Origin: Calditrichia bacterium
GTDB lineage: Bacteria; Calditrichota; Calditrichia; RBG-13-44-9; J075
Length of the DNA stretch: 41,652 bases
NCBI GenBank assembly: GCA_028284445.1
Contig: JANQRS010000026.1
Span: forward strand, 1 to 41,652
Direction: 5' to 3'
Position numbers and translations under genes: made by a program. Below the pieces are notes generated by a model, which did no database searches, had not been told where the DNA came from, and was given only the letters and a program-made list of their open reading frames with translations. Positions 1 through 8,145 of the stretch are shown here, in pieces. Each line of letters opens with the position of its first letter. Position 1 is the stretch's first letter.

Positions 1-94
1 CATTCCATCATTCCATCATTCCATCATTCCATCATTCCATCATTCCATCATTCCATCATTCCATCATTCCATCATTCCATCATTCCATCATTCC
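1..94. repeat. 8-bp tandem microsatellite (CATTCCAT)n
   Basis: The unit CATTCCAT is repeated perfectly about 11.75 times from base 1 to 94 and clearly continues beyond the window edge, so true copy number is unknown. It lies about 58 bp beyond the stop codon of the minus-strand symporter gene. The unit contains no stop codon in any plus-strand frame, while the minus strand reads ATG GAA TGA and is closed. An 8-bp unit shifts frame with each gain or loss, as in contingency loci, but no gene reading through it can be seen here. Confidence 0.97.
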
Positions 95-152
95 GTTCTG
101 CTGGTGCTCTCAAGACGCAAGGTACGGCACCACTTGACAAGCAGCTCTGCGC

Positions 153-1505
153 TTACCCGTCAATTAAAACCTCCTCTTCCCGGTAACGCCGGAAATACAT
201 GGCGGCGGCAAAGCAGAGTATGCAGCCAATGACGCCGCTGAGGCGAATGCCGAAGTCGTTGCCCGGGTCTTTACCGAGCGAGGTTAAAGCAGCAAAAATC
301 AATACGCCAAAGGTCTGCCCGAACTTTTGCATGAGAGTTCGGGCGGCGAAAAACATCCCTTCCTGCTTAATGCCGGTTTCACGCGCATCATGATCTGCGA
401 TGTCTGCGAGAATGGCGTTCGGCAGAATGGCCAGGAAGGCGATCGGCAAGGCAAATAATCCCACCAGCATATACCCCTGGACCAGCGTGCTGACCGGCAT
501 GCGTCCCAGAAAGAATATCATCAGGAAAATGCCGCTCATCGCTGCAAAAGAGCCGGTGACCAGCACCTTTTTGCCAACTTTCTTTGCCAGTATGTTAACA
601 ATTGGATAGAAGGCGAATGATACCAGCAGCATCATCGGCACCAAAATCCCCATCATATCCTCGGCAAGACCCAGCAAAACGGTGATGTAATACAAGAGGC
701 CGGTCATGATAATTGTCAGGCCGGTAAAGTAGGAAAAGTCCGCCAGCACGTAATAGCGGAAGTGTTCATTCTTGAAAGTGCGCAGAACGGCTTCACGTAG
801 TGGGATATCCGCTGTGCCGGGTTGGGTGTAGCGATTTTCATCGATGAAAAAGGTCGGAATCAACATGAAGATTACCGAAATGCCGGCCACAATGGCAATT
901 GCATACTGCAGTGAGGCAACCCGGCTGCCAATCGACAGTGCTGTTTCCAGAACGCCGGCGATGACCGGCACTTGGGCGGCGACGATAATGCCCAGCGCAT
1001 AGGTTGCAGAAATCCAGGTAGAAAGGTTGAGTTTCTCAGTCGCGTTGTGGCCCAGTTCCGGCAGCAGGGCAAAATACGGTGTCACATAAGTAGTAAGGCA
1101 AACATAGAACAGCGATTGCATCGCCAGCAGCCAAATGATATTCCAACCGCTCTCACCCGGAACAATCGGGAAGAACATCAAGCATCCGAAAATGGCAGTG
1201 GGTACTGCCCCAAATCTGAGGAACGGGATACGCCGTCCTCTGGGGCTTTTCCAGCGGTCGCTGAGATGGGCAATCCAGGGATCGGTAATGGCGTCCAGCA
1301 GGCGGCCGCTGGCGGCGATCAGCGTGAGCGTGTTCAGGATCAGCAGGAATGTTACCTGGGTGATGAATATCGGGATGCCGGCGTCTGCCGGTGGTATGTA
1401 AAAATAGAGTAGCTGCAGCGTAATAACATTGATGATCATGGACCAGCCAAGCTGGCCCAGCGCATAGGCAATTTGTTTGGATAATGGCAGACGTTCAGGA
1501 TGCAT
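153..1505 (-). CDS. GPH-family (MelB-like) sugar:cation symporter
   Basis: A 450-aa polytopic membrane protein with about 12 hydrophobic segments, the usual size for the glycoside-pentoside-hexuronide:cation symporter family of the major facilitator superfamily. The diagnostic motif is present near residues 70-92: DAITDPW followed by LSDRW and GRRIPF. D71 and D75 correspond to the two aspartates that bind the coupling cation in MelB. The gene is 61 bp downstream of the alpha-galactosidase gene on the same strand, so the likely cargo is an alpha-galactoside such as melibiose or raffinose; the substrate is inferred from context only. The start at 1505 is the furthest upstream ATG before the first helix; the ribosome binding site in front of it is weak. 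Confidence 0.9.
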   Translation of the reverse strand: MHPERLPLSKQIAYALGQLGWSMIINVITLQLLYFYIPPADAGIPIFITQVTFLLILNTLTLIAASGRLLDAITDPWIAHLSDRWKSPRGRRIPFLRFGAVPTAIFGCLMFFPIVPGESGWNIIWLLAMQSLFYVCLTTYVTPYFALLPELGHNATEKLNLSTWISATYALGIIVAAQVPVIAGVLETALSIGSRVASLQYAIAIVAGISVIFMLIPTFFIDENRYTQPGTADIPLREAVLRTFKNEHFRYYVLADFSYFTGLTIIMTGLLYYITVLLGLAEDMMGILVPMMLLVSFAFYPIVNILAKKVGKKVLVTGSFAAMSGIFLMIFFLGRMPVSTLVQGYMLVGLFALPIAFLAILPNAILADIADHDARETGIKQEGMFFAARTLMQKFGQTFGVLIFAALTSLGKDPGNDFGIRLSGVIGCILCFAAAMYFRRYREEEVLIDG

Positions 1506-1566
1506 CGCGGACCCGTTCTCATGATGAAACCATTAAAAGTCCGCGATTGCGATGAGAAATCAAAAT

Positions 1567-3585
1567 CTATTTGAAGCTTACACGAAAGAAATGAATGTCA
1601 TCGCTTTGCTTACACTTGTATGATGCTCCATTGACGATCACCTCCTGCTGATTGTCAGGGGCACGCAGAATCACCTCACCTTCGTTACGGACCATCGGGG
1701 AATTCTTGATGCGCAGGCCGTTGGGCAGATGCTCAATTTCGTCAATTTCCATGCCCGGGAAGATGTGCAGTGTTGATCCGATAACGTCATAGTTTTCACC
1801 CGAAGATTGCAGCAAAATACGTGTTTCGTACGGAGCGATGCTTAAGGAACTGCCATTGACTTTTCGCCCGGATTCGAAAAAGGTTCCCGCCGGAATATTC
1901 GCGGTCCGTTCTTTTCCACCGAGATTGGCAAATATCTGGTAGTGTCGCCCGTGACTTTCAAATTTGATTGAAATAAGGTTGTCTTGATCATGAATGTCGA
2001 AGATCTTTCGCGGACGAAGCGGAAACTGCGACAGATACAGATGCATAGTTTCATCACTATAGCGGGAAATATTATCTGAAGTGAAGAGCAAGTCACCGCA
2101 TATCAGGTTGATAATGAAAAGCGTCCGTTTTTGGGCTTCGCTCATCTGGACATTTTCATCCCGAAGAATGAAAACATCCGGATCGTTGGCAAAGCCCCGC
2201 TGATTCAAAGCATGTCTCGCCAGCGTTGAGCGCAAGGCGGCGTACGTCGAAACCCGCTCCCTATAGCGAATCATATCGCTCAGTATTATATCTTCCCATT
2301 TGAGTCCAACATCGGCGCTAACCCGGCAATAGTCGACCAGCCCGAAGGCGCTGGCCAGAGGTACGCCGCAGCCAAGGAGCTTTTTCTCGCCTGCCAGCTT
2401 CCGCAAAAACTGCATCGCTTCGCGCATCACTTCACCGCGTGATTTTCCGGCAGGGGGATTCAATGCCGCGGCGTAGAGAAAATCAAGCTTTAGCATATCA
2501 TAATCCCAGGTATCCAGTACCGTTGCAAAAACCGATTGCAGGTAGTCGCGCACTTCTTCATGGTAAAAATCGAGCGCGAAGAAGCGACCGCTCCAGCCAT
2601 TGCTGTGACCGGCGACCACCGGTTCATTTTTTTCATTTCTCAAGAGCCAATCGGGATGATGCTTAACCAGATTTGAAGCGGCTTCGGCGATAAATGGCGC
2701 CAGCCACAGTCCGGCGTCATACCCGGCGTCGTGAATTTGCTCGGCGATGTAGGCCATGCCGTTGGGGAATTTTTCGTTGGCAATGAGCCAATCACCCACT
2801 GCCTGCTGATATCCGTCGTCAATCTGGAAAATGTCGATCGGAATATCGTGGTCGCAAAAAGCTTCCAGGTTTTCCAGGATGATCGCTTCTGTGATCCCGG
2901 TGTAGTAGTTGTACCAACTTGTCCATCCGCTGGTAGTACTGCTATGAGTCAGCGGCATCGATGCAGCATCAAAATAGGCTGCAAATACCTGTTCCTGATT
3001 CTCTCCCTCAGTCAAGACGATATCAAATAATGTCAGCGTATCCTCGCCGACATCGCGCGGACAATCCCGGCGGATGGTTAACCGGTTGCTGTCCAATTCG
3101 AATTCAAAAATCGTAAAGCCGTAGTCCTCGATGAGCGATCCGAGCAACAGCTGCCGGGCAGGAAAGCGAAGGCAGGCATAAGAGTAACTGTGAAAGCGCC
3201 CCGCTTTGCCGGCATACTTCTGAAAGGTGTAGTCGCCGTAGGCAGCGAGGTGCCGGCGCTTATTGATTAAGCCGGTTAGCGGGTTCAATCCCGGCAAGCG
3301 GGTTGTCGGTAAAAATTCGCCGCTTTCGGTCCAGGTTTGATAACCGTTGGTGAGAACAGAATCAGGGCTTTGCGGTTCTATTCGTGCTGTCAAATATGCC
3401 GTTATCATTTGCAGCGGCAACTTCGGGAGAAGCTCTATTCTCCACGATTTATCATTGTCGATCTGCAGCTTAAGCTGATAGTGCTCGGACTCAATAATGG
3501 ACTTCCCGTTGAGCGGGTGTGTAGTGGTTCTATCGGCCTGTTGATGGCCTGTCTTATATGTAATCACCAGCTCGAGAAGTTGCAT
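1567..3585 (-). CDS. alpha-galactosidase, GH36 (Melibiase family)
   Basis: A 672-aa clan-D glycoside hydrolase that should release terminal alpha-linked galactose. After an N-terminal beta-rich domain (about 1-210) comes the TIM barrel, opening with GWTSWYNYYTG (220-230) and FQIDDGYQ (253-260). The family nucleophile is D368 in MLKLDFL, and the acid/base is D425 in CRVSADVG. A small beta C-terminal domain follows. No signal peptide is visible, so it is probably cytoplasmic and acts on sugar imported by the adjacent symporter 61 bp downstream. The layout resembles thermophile and Firmicutes GH36 enzymes of similar domain order, though 672 aa is somewhat longer than the short TmGalA type. The ATG at 3585 has only a poor Shine-Dalgarno. 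The GH27/GH31 alternative is less likely because of the KLDF and SAD motifs. Confidence 0.9.
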   Translation of the reverse strand: MQLLELVITYKTGHQQADRTTTHPLNGKSIIESEHYQLKLQIDNDKSWRIELLPKLPLQMITAYLTARIEPQSPDSVLTNGYQTWTESGEFLPTTRLPGLNPLTGLINKRRHLAAYGDYTFQKYAGKAGRFHSYSYACLRFPARQLLLGSLIEDYGFTIFEFELDSNRLTIRRDCPRDVGEDTLTLFDIVLTEGENQEQVFAAYFDAASMPLTHSSTTSGWTSWYNYYTGITEAIILENLEAFCDHDIPIDIFQIDDGYQQAVGDWLIANEKFPNGMAYIAEQIHDAGYDAGLWLAPFIAEAASNLVKHHPDWLLRNEKNEPVVAGHSNGWSGRFFALDFYHEEVRDYLQSVFATVLDTWDYDMLKLDFLYAAALNPPAGKSRGEVMREAMQFLRKLAGEKKLLGCGVPLASAFGLVDYCRVSADVGLKWEDIILSDMIRYRERVSTYAALRSTLARHALNQRGFANDPDVFILRDENVQMSEAQKRTLFIINLICGDLLFTSDNISRYSDETMHLYLSQFPLRPRKIFDIHDQDNLISIKFESHGRHYQIFANLGGKERTANIPAGTFFESGRKVNGSSLSIAPYETRILLQSSGENYDVIGSTLHIFPGMEIDEIEHLPNGLRIKNSPMVRNEGEVILRAPDNQQEVIVNGASYKCKQSDDIHFFRVSFK

Positions 3586-3620
3586 TCCATACCCAAATTA
3601 ATAGCAGAATTCACTTTTAC

Positions 3621-3656
3621 TTGATCATCGAGTTTCATAAACTCGTCTAAGATCAA
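3621..3656. promoter_or_regulatory. palindrome, candidate operator upstream of the alpha-galactosidase operon
   Basis: A perfect 7-bp dyad CGAGTTT-CAT-AAACTCG (3629-3645) is nested inside a second dyad TTGATC (3621-3626) and GATCAA (3651-3656). It lies 36-71 bp upstream of the alpha-galactosidase start and about 90 bp upstream of the divergent hydrolase gene. Position and symmetry fit a dimeric repressor site (LacI or similar), but no cognate regulator gene is adjacent; this role is inference. Confidence 0.45.
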
Positions 3657-3745
3657 AACCATACTAAGTATATATGACAAATAACTTACAAAACGACTAA
3701 AGTGCAAGCCGGTTATGTCACAATGATGGCATTGAGAAGAGGAAA

Positions 3746-4726
3746 ATGCGTCGCAGGATGATCTACCTTATATTAACTTTTGCGGTAATACTATTTGTGC
3801 TTTGGCAGTTCGGTCCAAAGGTACACATTGTCGAGGAAATACATGGCGGGCCGATTGGTGACGACGTTGTTGGTTTCCTTGAGCATATGGAAGGGAATTA
3901 TGAGGACATCGTACCGGGCACTGAAAAGCGTATCGTTTGGGCAAATGACTCGACTCGAGAGAAAACGGACATTTCCCTCGTCTATTTGCACGGCTACTCA
4001 GCGACCCGTCAGGAAACTGCGCCATTAACCGAAATCATTGCTGATGAATTAAACGCCAATGTCTATTATACCCGTCTGGACGGCCATGGCCGAACCGGCG
4101 AAGCGTTGGGACGAGCCCGGGCGACAAGCTGGATCGCGGATACCCGCCAGGCAATCGATATTGGGCAGCGTATTGGCCGGAAAGTTATTGTTATCGGTAC
4201 TTCGACCGGCGGCACCCTGGCAACCTGGCTGGCGGCAGAGAATGACGAACCGGATGTTCTCGCCTATATTCTATTGTCCCCCAATTTTGGCCCTCGTGAT
4301 CCGAAATCTCATATGTTGAACTGGCCGTGGTCAAGTCTTTGGATACCGCTGGTGGTGCCGGAAATGCGCAGTTGGGAAGCTGAAAATGCGCAGCATGAGA
4401 AATATTGGACAACCAGCTATCCGTTCAAGGGTCTTTTCGAGATGATGGCGCTGGTAAAAATGGTCAATGAGAAAGACCTGTCACAAATGACCAGACCAAT
4501 CTTTTGTATTTTTTCGCCGGATGATCCGGTGGTAGATGCCAAGCTTATCGAAAAGGCATACCAGCGCTTTGGTTCGCAGGTGAAAGAAAAGCTATTAATC
4601 ACAGATGCCGAGAACGGTAACTTGCACGTCCTTGCCGGTGATATCCTTGCGCCAAAGCGCACCCAGCGAATTGCGGATAAAATTGTGGACTTTATCAATC
4701 GCGTTGATCTGAAAGGCGATGAATGA
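3746..4726 (+). CDS. membrane-anchored alpha/beta hydrolase
   Basis: A 326-aa serine hydrolase. Residues 4-20 form a single hydrophobic N-terminal helix with basic residues before it (MRRR), suggesting a signal anchor with the catalytic domain in the periplasm. The fold is marked by the oxyanion-region motif LHGYSATRQE (81-90), the nucleophile elbow GTSTGG with S153, an acid in FSPDDPVVD (D260 or D264) and H294 in NLHVLAGD. Similar proteins are often called lysophospholipase-like or Serine aminopeptidase S33-like, but the substrate cannot be told. A good Shine-Dalgarno (AAGAGGAA) precedes the ATG. Its stop overlaps the next gene's start by ATGA, so the two are almost certainly co-translated. 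Confidence 0.85.
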   Translation: MRRRMIYLILTFAVILFVLWQFGPKVHIVEEIHGGPIGDDVVGFLEHMEGNYEDIVPGTEKRIVWANDSTREKTDISLVYLHGYSATRQETAPLTEIIADELNANVYYTRLDGHGRTGEALGRARATSWIADTRQAIDIGQRIGRKVIVIGTSTGGTLATWLAAENDEPDVLAYILLSPNFGPRDPKSHMLNWPWSSLWIPLVVPEMRSWEAENAQHEKYWTTSYPFKGLFEMMALVKMVNEKDLSQMTRPIFCIFSPDDPVVDAKLIEKAYQRFGSQVKEKLLITDAENGNLHVLAGDILAPKRTQRIADKIVDFINRVDLKGDE

Positions 4727-5739
4727 ATAAGCCTCGATGTACGTTAACAATAGCAGCATTCCTGGCGCTTGTGTTTATTAGCTGTGAATCAAAGACCGCC
4801 GACTATCTCGATTATTATAGAGTAGCGAATAAGGCGTATGAAGCGATGTTAACCGGCGATTATCAGCGGGCGGTGGATCTGTATCAGCAGGCTTTTTACA
4901 TCAAGCTGCCACCGGCAGCGTCTCATCAAAATGACTACGCCCGCGCAGCCCTTTGCCAGATCTACAATGGGAAATTAGATGCCGCAATAGATCTTCTCCG
5001 CAAAGCAATGCGTCGCGGGTATACCCTGGAAGCATTTAAGGAAAATGAAGAATTTGTTAAGTTGTTGAAAACGCGTCAGGGACAGGCGCTGGTTAACGAA
5101 TTTGATTCGCATCGCTCCGACTTCGCGGCCGGTTTTGACCATGAGCTGATTGAAAAAATTGCTGATATGAAAATGCTCGATCAGCAATACCGCACCCGTC
5201 TTCAGTTGGAAATTCAGGATTCGACGCTGGCGGATTCCCTTAAGAAGTCCGGCATCTATTTTGGCGGTCAGGTTGATTACAAGCAATTTCCACGCATGAC
5301 AAAGGCCGCGCGTGAAAGTATGGCAGTTTTGCAGCGTGAAAATGACCGCCAAAATCTGGCTGAAATGGAAAAGATTATCTCTGAATATGGATATCCGGGG
5401 TATGGCTTGATTGGGTCGAACGAGGCTGCAGCAATCCTCTTGCATGTGCAGGATATCGATAACGATCCGGAAGCATTTATTGCAAAGAATGATATTCTCG
5501 GAGAAGTTCGGCGTGGCTCAATCAGCCCTTCGCTGGTTGCCTCCATCGTCGATCGCATTTCCATGCATAGAAATGGCGTTTCCAAATATCACAGTGGGAT
5601 CAATCTTCGCGCAAATGCGGCATCCATTGATGAAGCTGCGGTTGATACCCTGCGCGCCCAAATTGGTCTGTATTCAATGGCTGTGAAAAAGATTCTCGAT
5701 GCCCAATATATGGAGCGCTTTAAATCCTCTCAAAAATAA
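4723..5739 (+). CDS. lipoprotein with TPR-like N-terminus and DUF6624-like C-terminus
   Basis: A 338-aa protein beginning with a lipoprotein signal: a hydrophobic stretch then FISC, with the cysteine at residue 21. Residues about 30-110 look like TPR helices (AYEAMLTGDYQRAVDLYQQAF, then AALCQIYNGKLDAAIDLLRKA, each an A-x-x-x-x-G-x-x-x-x-A pattern). The C-terminal 100 residues match the pattern I associate with DUF6624: YGYPGYGLIG, then NEAAAILLHVQD, DP and IVDRI. That family has no settled function. The start codon overlaps the upstream hydrolase stop (ATGA) and the downstream membrane gene begins 16 bp after the stop, so this is the middle gene of a three-gene operon. The family call is from memory of the motif and moderately sure. 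Confidence 0.8.
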   Translation: MNKPRCTLTIAAFLALVFISCESKTADYLDYYRVANKAYEAMLTGDYQRAVDLYQQAFYIKLPPAASHQNDYARAALCQIYNGKLDAAIDLLRKAMRRGYTLEAFKENEEFVKLLKTRQGQALVNEFDSHRSDFAAGFDHELIEKIADMKMLDQQYRTRLQLEIQDSTLADSLKKSGIYFGGQVDYKQFPRMTKAARESMAVLQRENDRQNLAEMEKIISEYGYPGYGLIGSNEAAAILLHVQDIDNDPEAFIAKNDILGEVRRGSISPSLVASIVDRISMHRNGVSKYHSGINLRANAASIDEAAVDTLRAQIGLYSMAVKKILDAQYMERFKSSQK

Positions 5740-5755
5740 AGAAGCGAGATAGCCT

Positions 5756-6415
5756 GTGAGCGACAAAATATCTGCAGAAAAACGGGCGGAATTACTTGTA
5801 GACCATTATCAGAAAAGTTTCGAGCTGACACATGAAATGTGGAAGCAACGAAATTTGATTTTTCTTCGCTTGCTGGCAACGATTGGTCTTGCCGCTCTGT
5901 TTGCTTTTGTGCCCAAGCTATCCAACTGGTTGCTCATCAACTATATTGCCAAGGCCACGGACAGTCAGGCGCCGGAACTGCTCAATAGCTTTCCCTTTGG
6001 CCTTCTGCAAACCATTATCATGTTTGTTGTCTTTTACCTGATGGTGAATTTGCATCACCGCGCGCAGTACGTGCTGCGCAGCTACAAATATTTGGGCGCC
6101 CTGGAACAAGAGATACGCGACTTGTTGGAACTTTCGCCGGATCAGGCTGCATTTACCCGTGAAAGCGGCTACTATTGGCAACATCGAGGTCGCTTTGCAG
6201 GCCTGGTAAAATGGATCTATTTTGTTCTGCTCGGTGGGCTGCTCTTGACTTTCCTGACGGTTCGCCTGGTGTTTGATGTGCGTGAAGGCGATATTGGCTT
6301 GCTCCTGGCGGATGGGGCCATTGCTGTCGCCATCCTGATCTTCTTCTATGCCTATACCCGCTCGTCGGTGATTGAAGACGGAGAAGATGAGCACCAGGAT
6401 GAAATACCCCACTAA
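5756..6415 (+). CDS. four-helix membrane protein of unknown function
   Basis: A 219-aa protein starting with GTG at 5756, sixteen bases after the preceding stop, with a modest GAAGCGAGA ribosome site. Four hydrophobic segments are visible: about residues 34-56, 83-100, 150-171 and 180-200. The first pair is preceded by an amphipathic helical region (LLVDHYQKSFELTHEMWKQR) and the two pairs are separated by a soluble loop of about 50 residues with YKYLGALEQEIRDLL. I do not recognise the family. The paired-helix layout vaguely recalls SLATT-type effectors, but no conserved motif confirms that. It is the last gene of the hydrolase-lipoprotein operon and is followed directly by a strong terminator. 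Confidence 0.75.
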   Translation: MSDKISAEKRAELLVDHYQKSFELTHEMWKQRNLIFLRLLATIGLAALFAFVPKLSNWLLINYIAKATDSQAPELLNSFPFGLLQTIIMFVVFYLMVNLHHRAQYVLRSYKYLGALEQEIRDLLELSPDQAAFTRESGYYWQHRGRFAGLVKWIYFVLLGGLLLTFLTVRLVFDVREGDIGLLLADGAIAVAILIFFYAYTRSSVIEDGEDEHQDEIPH

Positions 6416-6420
6416 AAACA

Positions 6421-6448
6421 AAGCCGCCCCATGGGGAGGGCGGCTTTT
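6421..6448. terminator. bidirectional rho-independent terminator
   Basis: Stem AAGCCGCCC (6421-6429) pairs with GGGCGGCTT (6438-6446) around an 8-nt loop. A TTTT run (6445-6448) follows on the plus strand and AAAAACA precedes it, giving TGTTTTT on the minus strand. It ends the plus-strand three-gene operon immediately after its stop and can also serve the NHL-TPR gene arriving from the other side. Confidence 0.85.
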
Positions 6449-6637
6449 CCGATGAATGGCACGTCTCTGAGCCATTGTGTTTACATCTATGTTCCTCGTT
6501 CCAAATAATCGCCCCGGCTCTGCCAAATCCCTGCTTTCTTAAAAGAGCTTGTAGGGGTCTTTCTGTTAGCTTCCGGCAAAGACTTGTCAGAGCCACGCGT
6601 AACGGGGGGTTTACCTGGACGATTATTTTCTTCTAAA

Positions 6638-7885
6638 TCATCTTGCTCCCAACCTCTCCAGCATGCTAATGCCGTTGGCGTTACCCGGATTAATTTCCAG
6701 TGATTTTTCGTAGTGCTCAATGGCCTTCCGGGCATTGCCGGCATTCATATATGCCTCGCCAAGGCTGTCGTAAACATTCCAGGACTTCGGATACGATTCG
6801 ACATTCAAGGTGAAGATTGCAATTGCTTCCTGCATCTTTCTTGCGCCCATCAGTTGGTAGCCAAGCGCATTGATTTGCTGCTCGGTATTGATGGTGCGTG
6901 TTGCCGGATCGGATTTGTATTCTTTATAGATAACTTTCGCAGTTTCCACCCCACCGCCGTTCAGTGCCTGGGAAATTCGATCTGCTAAAGAGGTGAATTT
7001 GATTTGCCTGACAACGCTAAACCGCGGGTTATCCGGATTGCGGGGATCGCTCAGCATTTCATTGATGTAGAGCCGATCACCATTTGGGCTCGCTGCGATA
7101 CCGTTCGGCAGGGCAAACACTGCCTGGGACGCCGGGCCGTCCTTCTGCCCAAATGCGCCTGTACCGGCGAAGACAGACGATTCGCCTTCCGGGGTAACTT
7201 TGAAAATACGATTTGAGCGGAAGCCGGTGACGTAGAAGTTGCCGCGGGCCAATGCGATGTGACCGTTAAAGCTCTTGGTATCAGCAAAAGCTTTAACGGC
7301 ACCGTCAGGAGATACTTTCGCGACGATGCTGTTGTTGAAGCTGACAACCATCAGGTTACCTTCGCTATCGAAGGTGATGCCGTTCGGGCAATTGAAGAGG
7401 TCGCTTTTGGCGAAGCTCATGACCTTGCCGAAACGCGTGATCTTGGAGAGAGAATTGTCATTGCAGTTACAAACGTAAAGATTGTCTTCTTTATCAATCG
7501 CAATGCCAACCGGGCCGGAAAGGCCTTCATCGGCAAATGTCGTTACCGTGCCGTCACGGGCAATTTTGCGGATCAGGTTGCCATGAAAATTGGCTTGATA
7601 GAGATTGCCCCGGGAGTCAACAGCATTCCCGGATGATCCATACATGCTTTGCGACAGCATCTCGATTTCGCCGAATGGCGTAATCTTCCGAATGCGTTCT
7701 CCGAAATCTGCTGAATAAATGAAGCCAAGGCGATCGACTGTTACTCCGCCAACACCACCTTGTAATGTATCGGTAATTGCCGTTACGATAGCTTCCTCAT
7801 ACTGGACATCCTGGGCGTTCAACGGCAGCAATGATAAAACTGCTATTGAGCCTGCGATGATAAATTTTAGATGTCCGAGGTGCAT
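6638..7885 (-). CDS. exported NHL beta-propeller protein with C-terminal TPR repeats
   Basis: The start is placed at 7885 (ATG, 415 aa) because GGAGAG lies five bases upstream and the protein then opens with a clean signal peptide (HLGHLKFIIAGSIAVLSLLP, cleavage near LNA-QD). A longer frame starting at 7951 only adds unstructured residues. Repeats of the NHL/SMP-30 type follow, each with a GIAID-x-x-DNLYV or similar core and a KI-x-x-x-G turn, making about six propeller blades. The last 100 residues carry tetratricopeptide repeats (YQLMGARKMQEAIAIF, then SLGEAYMNAGNARKAIEHYE and SLEINP). NHL propellers usually bind ligands, and TPRs bind proteins; here it is probably a periplasmic scaffold. 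The substrate is unknown. It lies downstream of the hybrid two-component gene on the same strand. Confidence 0.85.
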   Translation of the reverse strand: MHLGHLKFIIAGSIAVLSLLPLNAQDVQYEEAIVTAITDTLQGGVGGVTVDRLGFIYSADFGERIRKITPFGEIEMLSQSMYGSSGNAVDSRGNLYQANFHGNLIRKIARDGTVTTFADEGLSGPVGIAIDKEDNLYVCNCNDNSLSKITRFGKVMSFAKSDLFNCPNGITFDSEGNLMVVSFNNSIVAKVSPDGAVKAFADTKSFNGHIALARGNFYVTGFRSNRIFKVTPEGESSVFAGTGAFGQKDGPASQAVFALPNGIAASPNGDRLYINEMLSDPRNPDNPRFSVVRQIKFTSLADRISQALNGGGVETAKVIYKEYKSDPATRTINTEQQINALGYQLMGARKMQEAIAIFTLNVESYPKSWNVYDSLGEAYMNAGNARKAIEHYEKSLEINPGNANGISMLERLGAR

Positions 7886-8020
7886 AGTCTCTCCGCTATT
7901 ATCGTAACCGGTGGTTCCGATGTTGCCGTCACTTGTTGCTTGCTGGATCAATGTAGCAGATGAAGCGGGCTTTGCGCTAACACATATGTCTCTATGTTTA
8001 ACAGATATGTCTTTTTTGGG

Positions 8021-8059
8021 CTACATCCCCCTGTATTCCCCCTTCGAAGGGGGATGTAG
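8021..8059. repeat. stable inverted repeat with nested palindrome
   Basis: CTACATCCCCC (8021-8031) pairs with GGGGGATGTAG (8049-8059). The loop contains a competing 16-nt perfect palindrome CCCCCTTCGAAGGGGG (8038-8053), so two mutually exclusive hairpins are possible. It lies about 90 bp after the stop of the hybrid two-component gene. No U-tract follows on the minus strand, so it is not a standard rho-independent terminator. Confidence 0.7.
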
Positions 8060-8076
8060 CGGCGAGTGAAACGAGC

Positions 8077-8127
8077 TGACGGCGCGGAGCGCCTGACGGG
8101 CCGCAGGCCCTGACGCACCACAGGTGC
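8077..8127. repeat. three tandem 17-nt hairpin units
   Basis: Three head-to-tail 17-nt units start at 8077, 8094 and 8111. Each is TGAC followed by a 5-bp stem with a 3-nt loop: GGCGC-gga-GCGCC, GGGCC-gca-GGCCC and GCACC-aca-GGTGC. Stem bases differ between units but pairing is kept in all three. It lies 19 bp beyond the stop codon of the hybrid two-component gene, in its 3-prime region. Confidence 0.8.
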
Positions 8128-8145
8128 TAAAACGAACTTGCGAGT

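Noticed and set aside
1..94. CRISPR array
   Set aside because: The repeat has no spacers and an 8-bp unit, so it is a microsatellite.
972..1412. 146-codon plus-strand open frame inside the symporter gene
   Set aside because: Antisense shadow of the MelB-like gene with no domain or RBS.
6487..6744. 85-codon minus-strand frame overlapping the end of the NHL-TPR gene
   Set aside because: Its first half overlaps the real gene in another frame, and the remaining part has no RBS or known motif.
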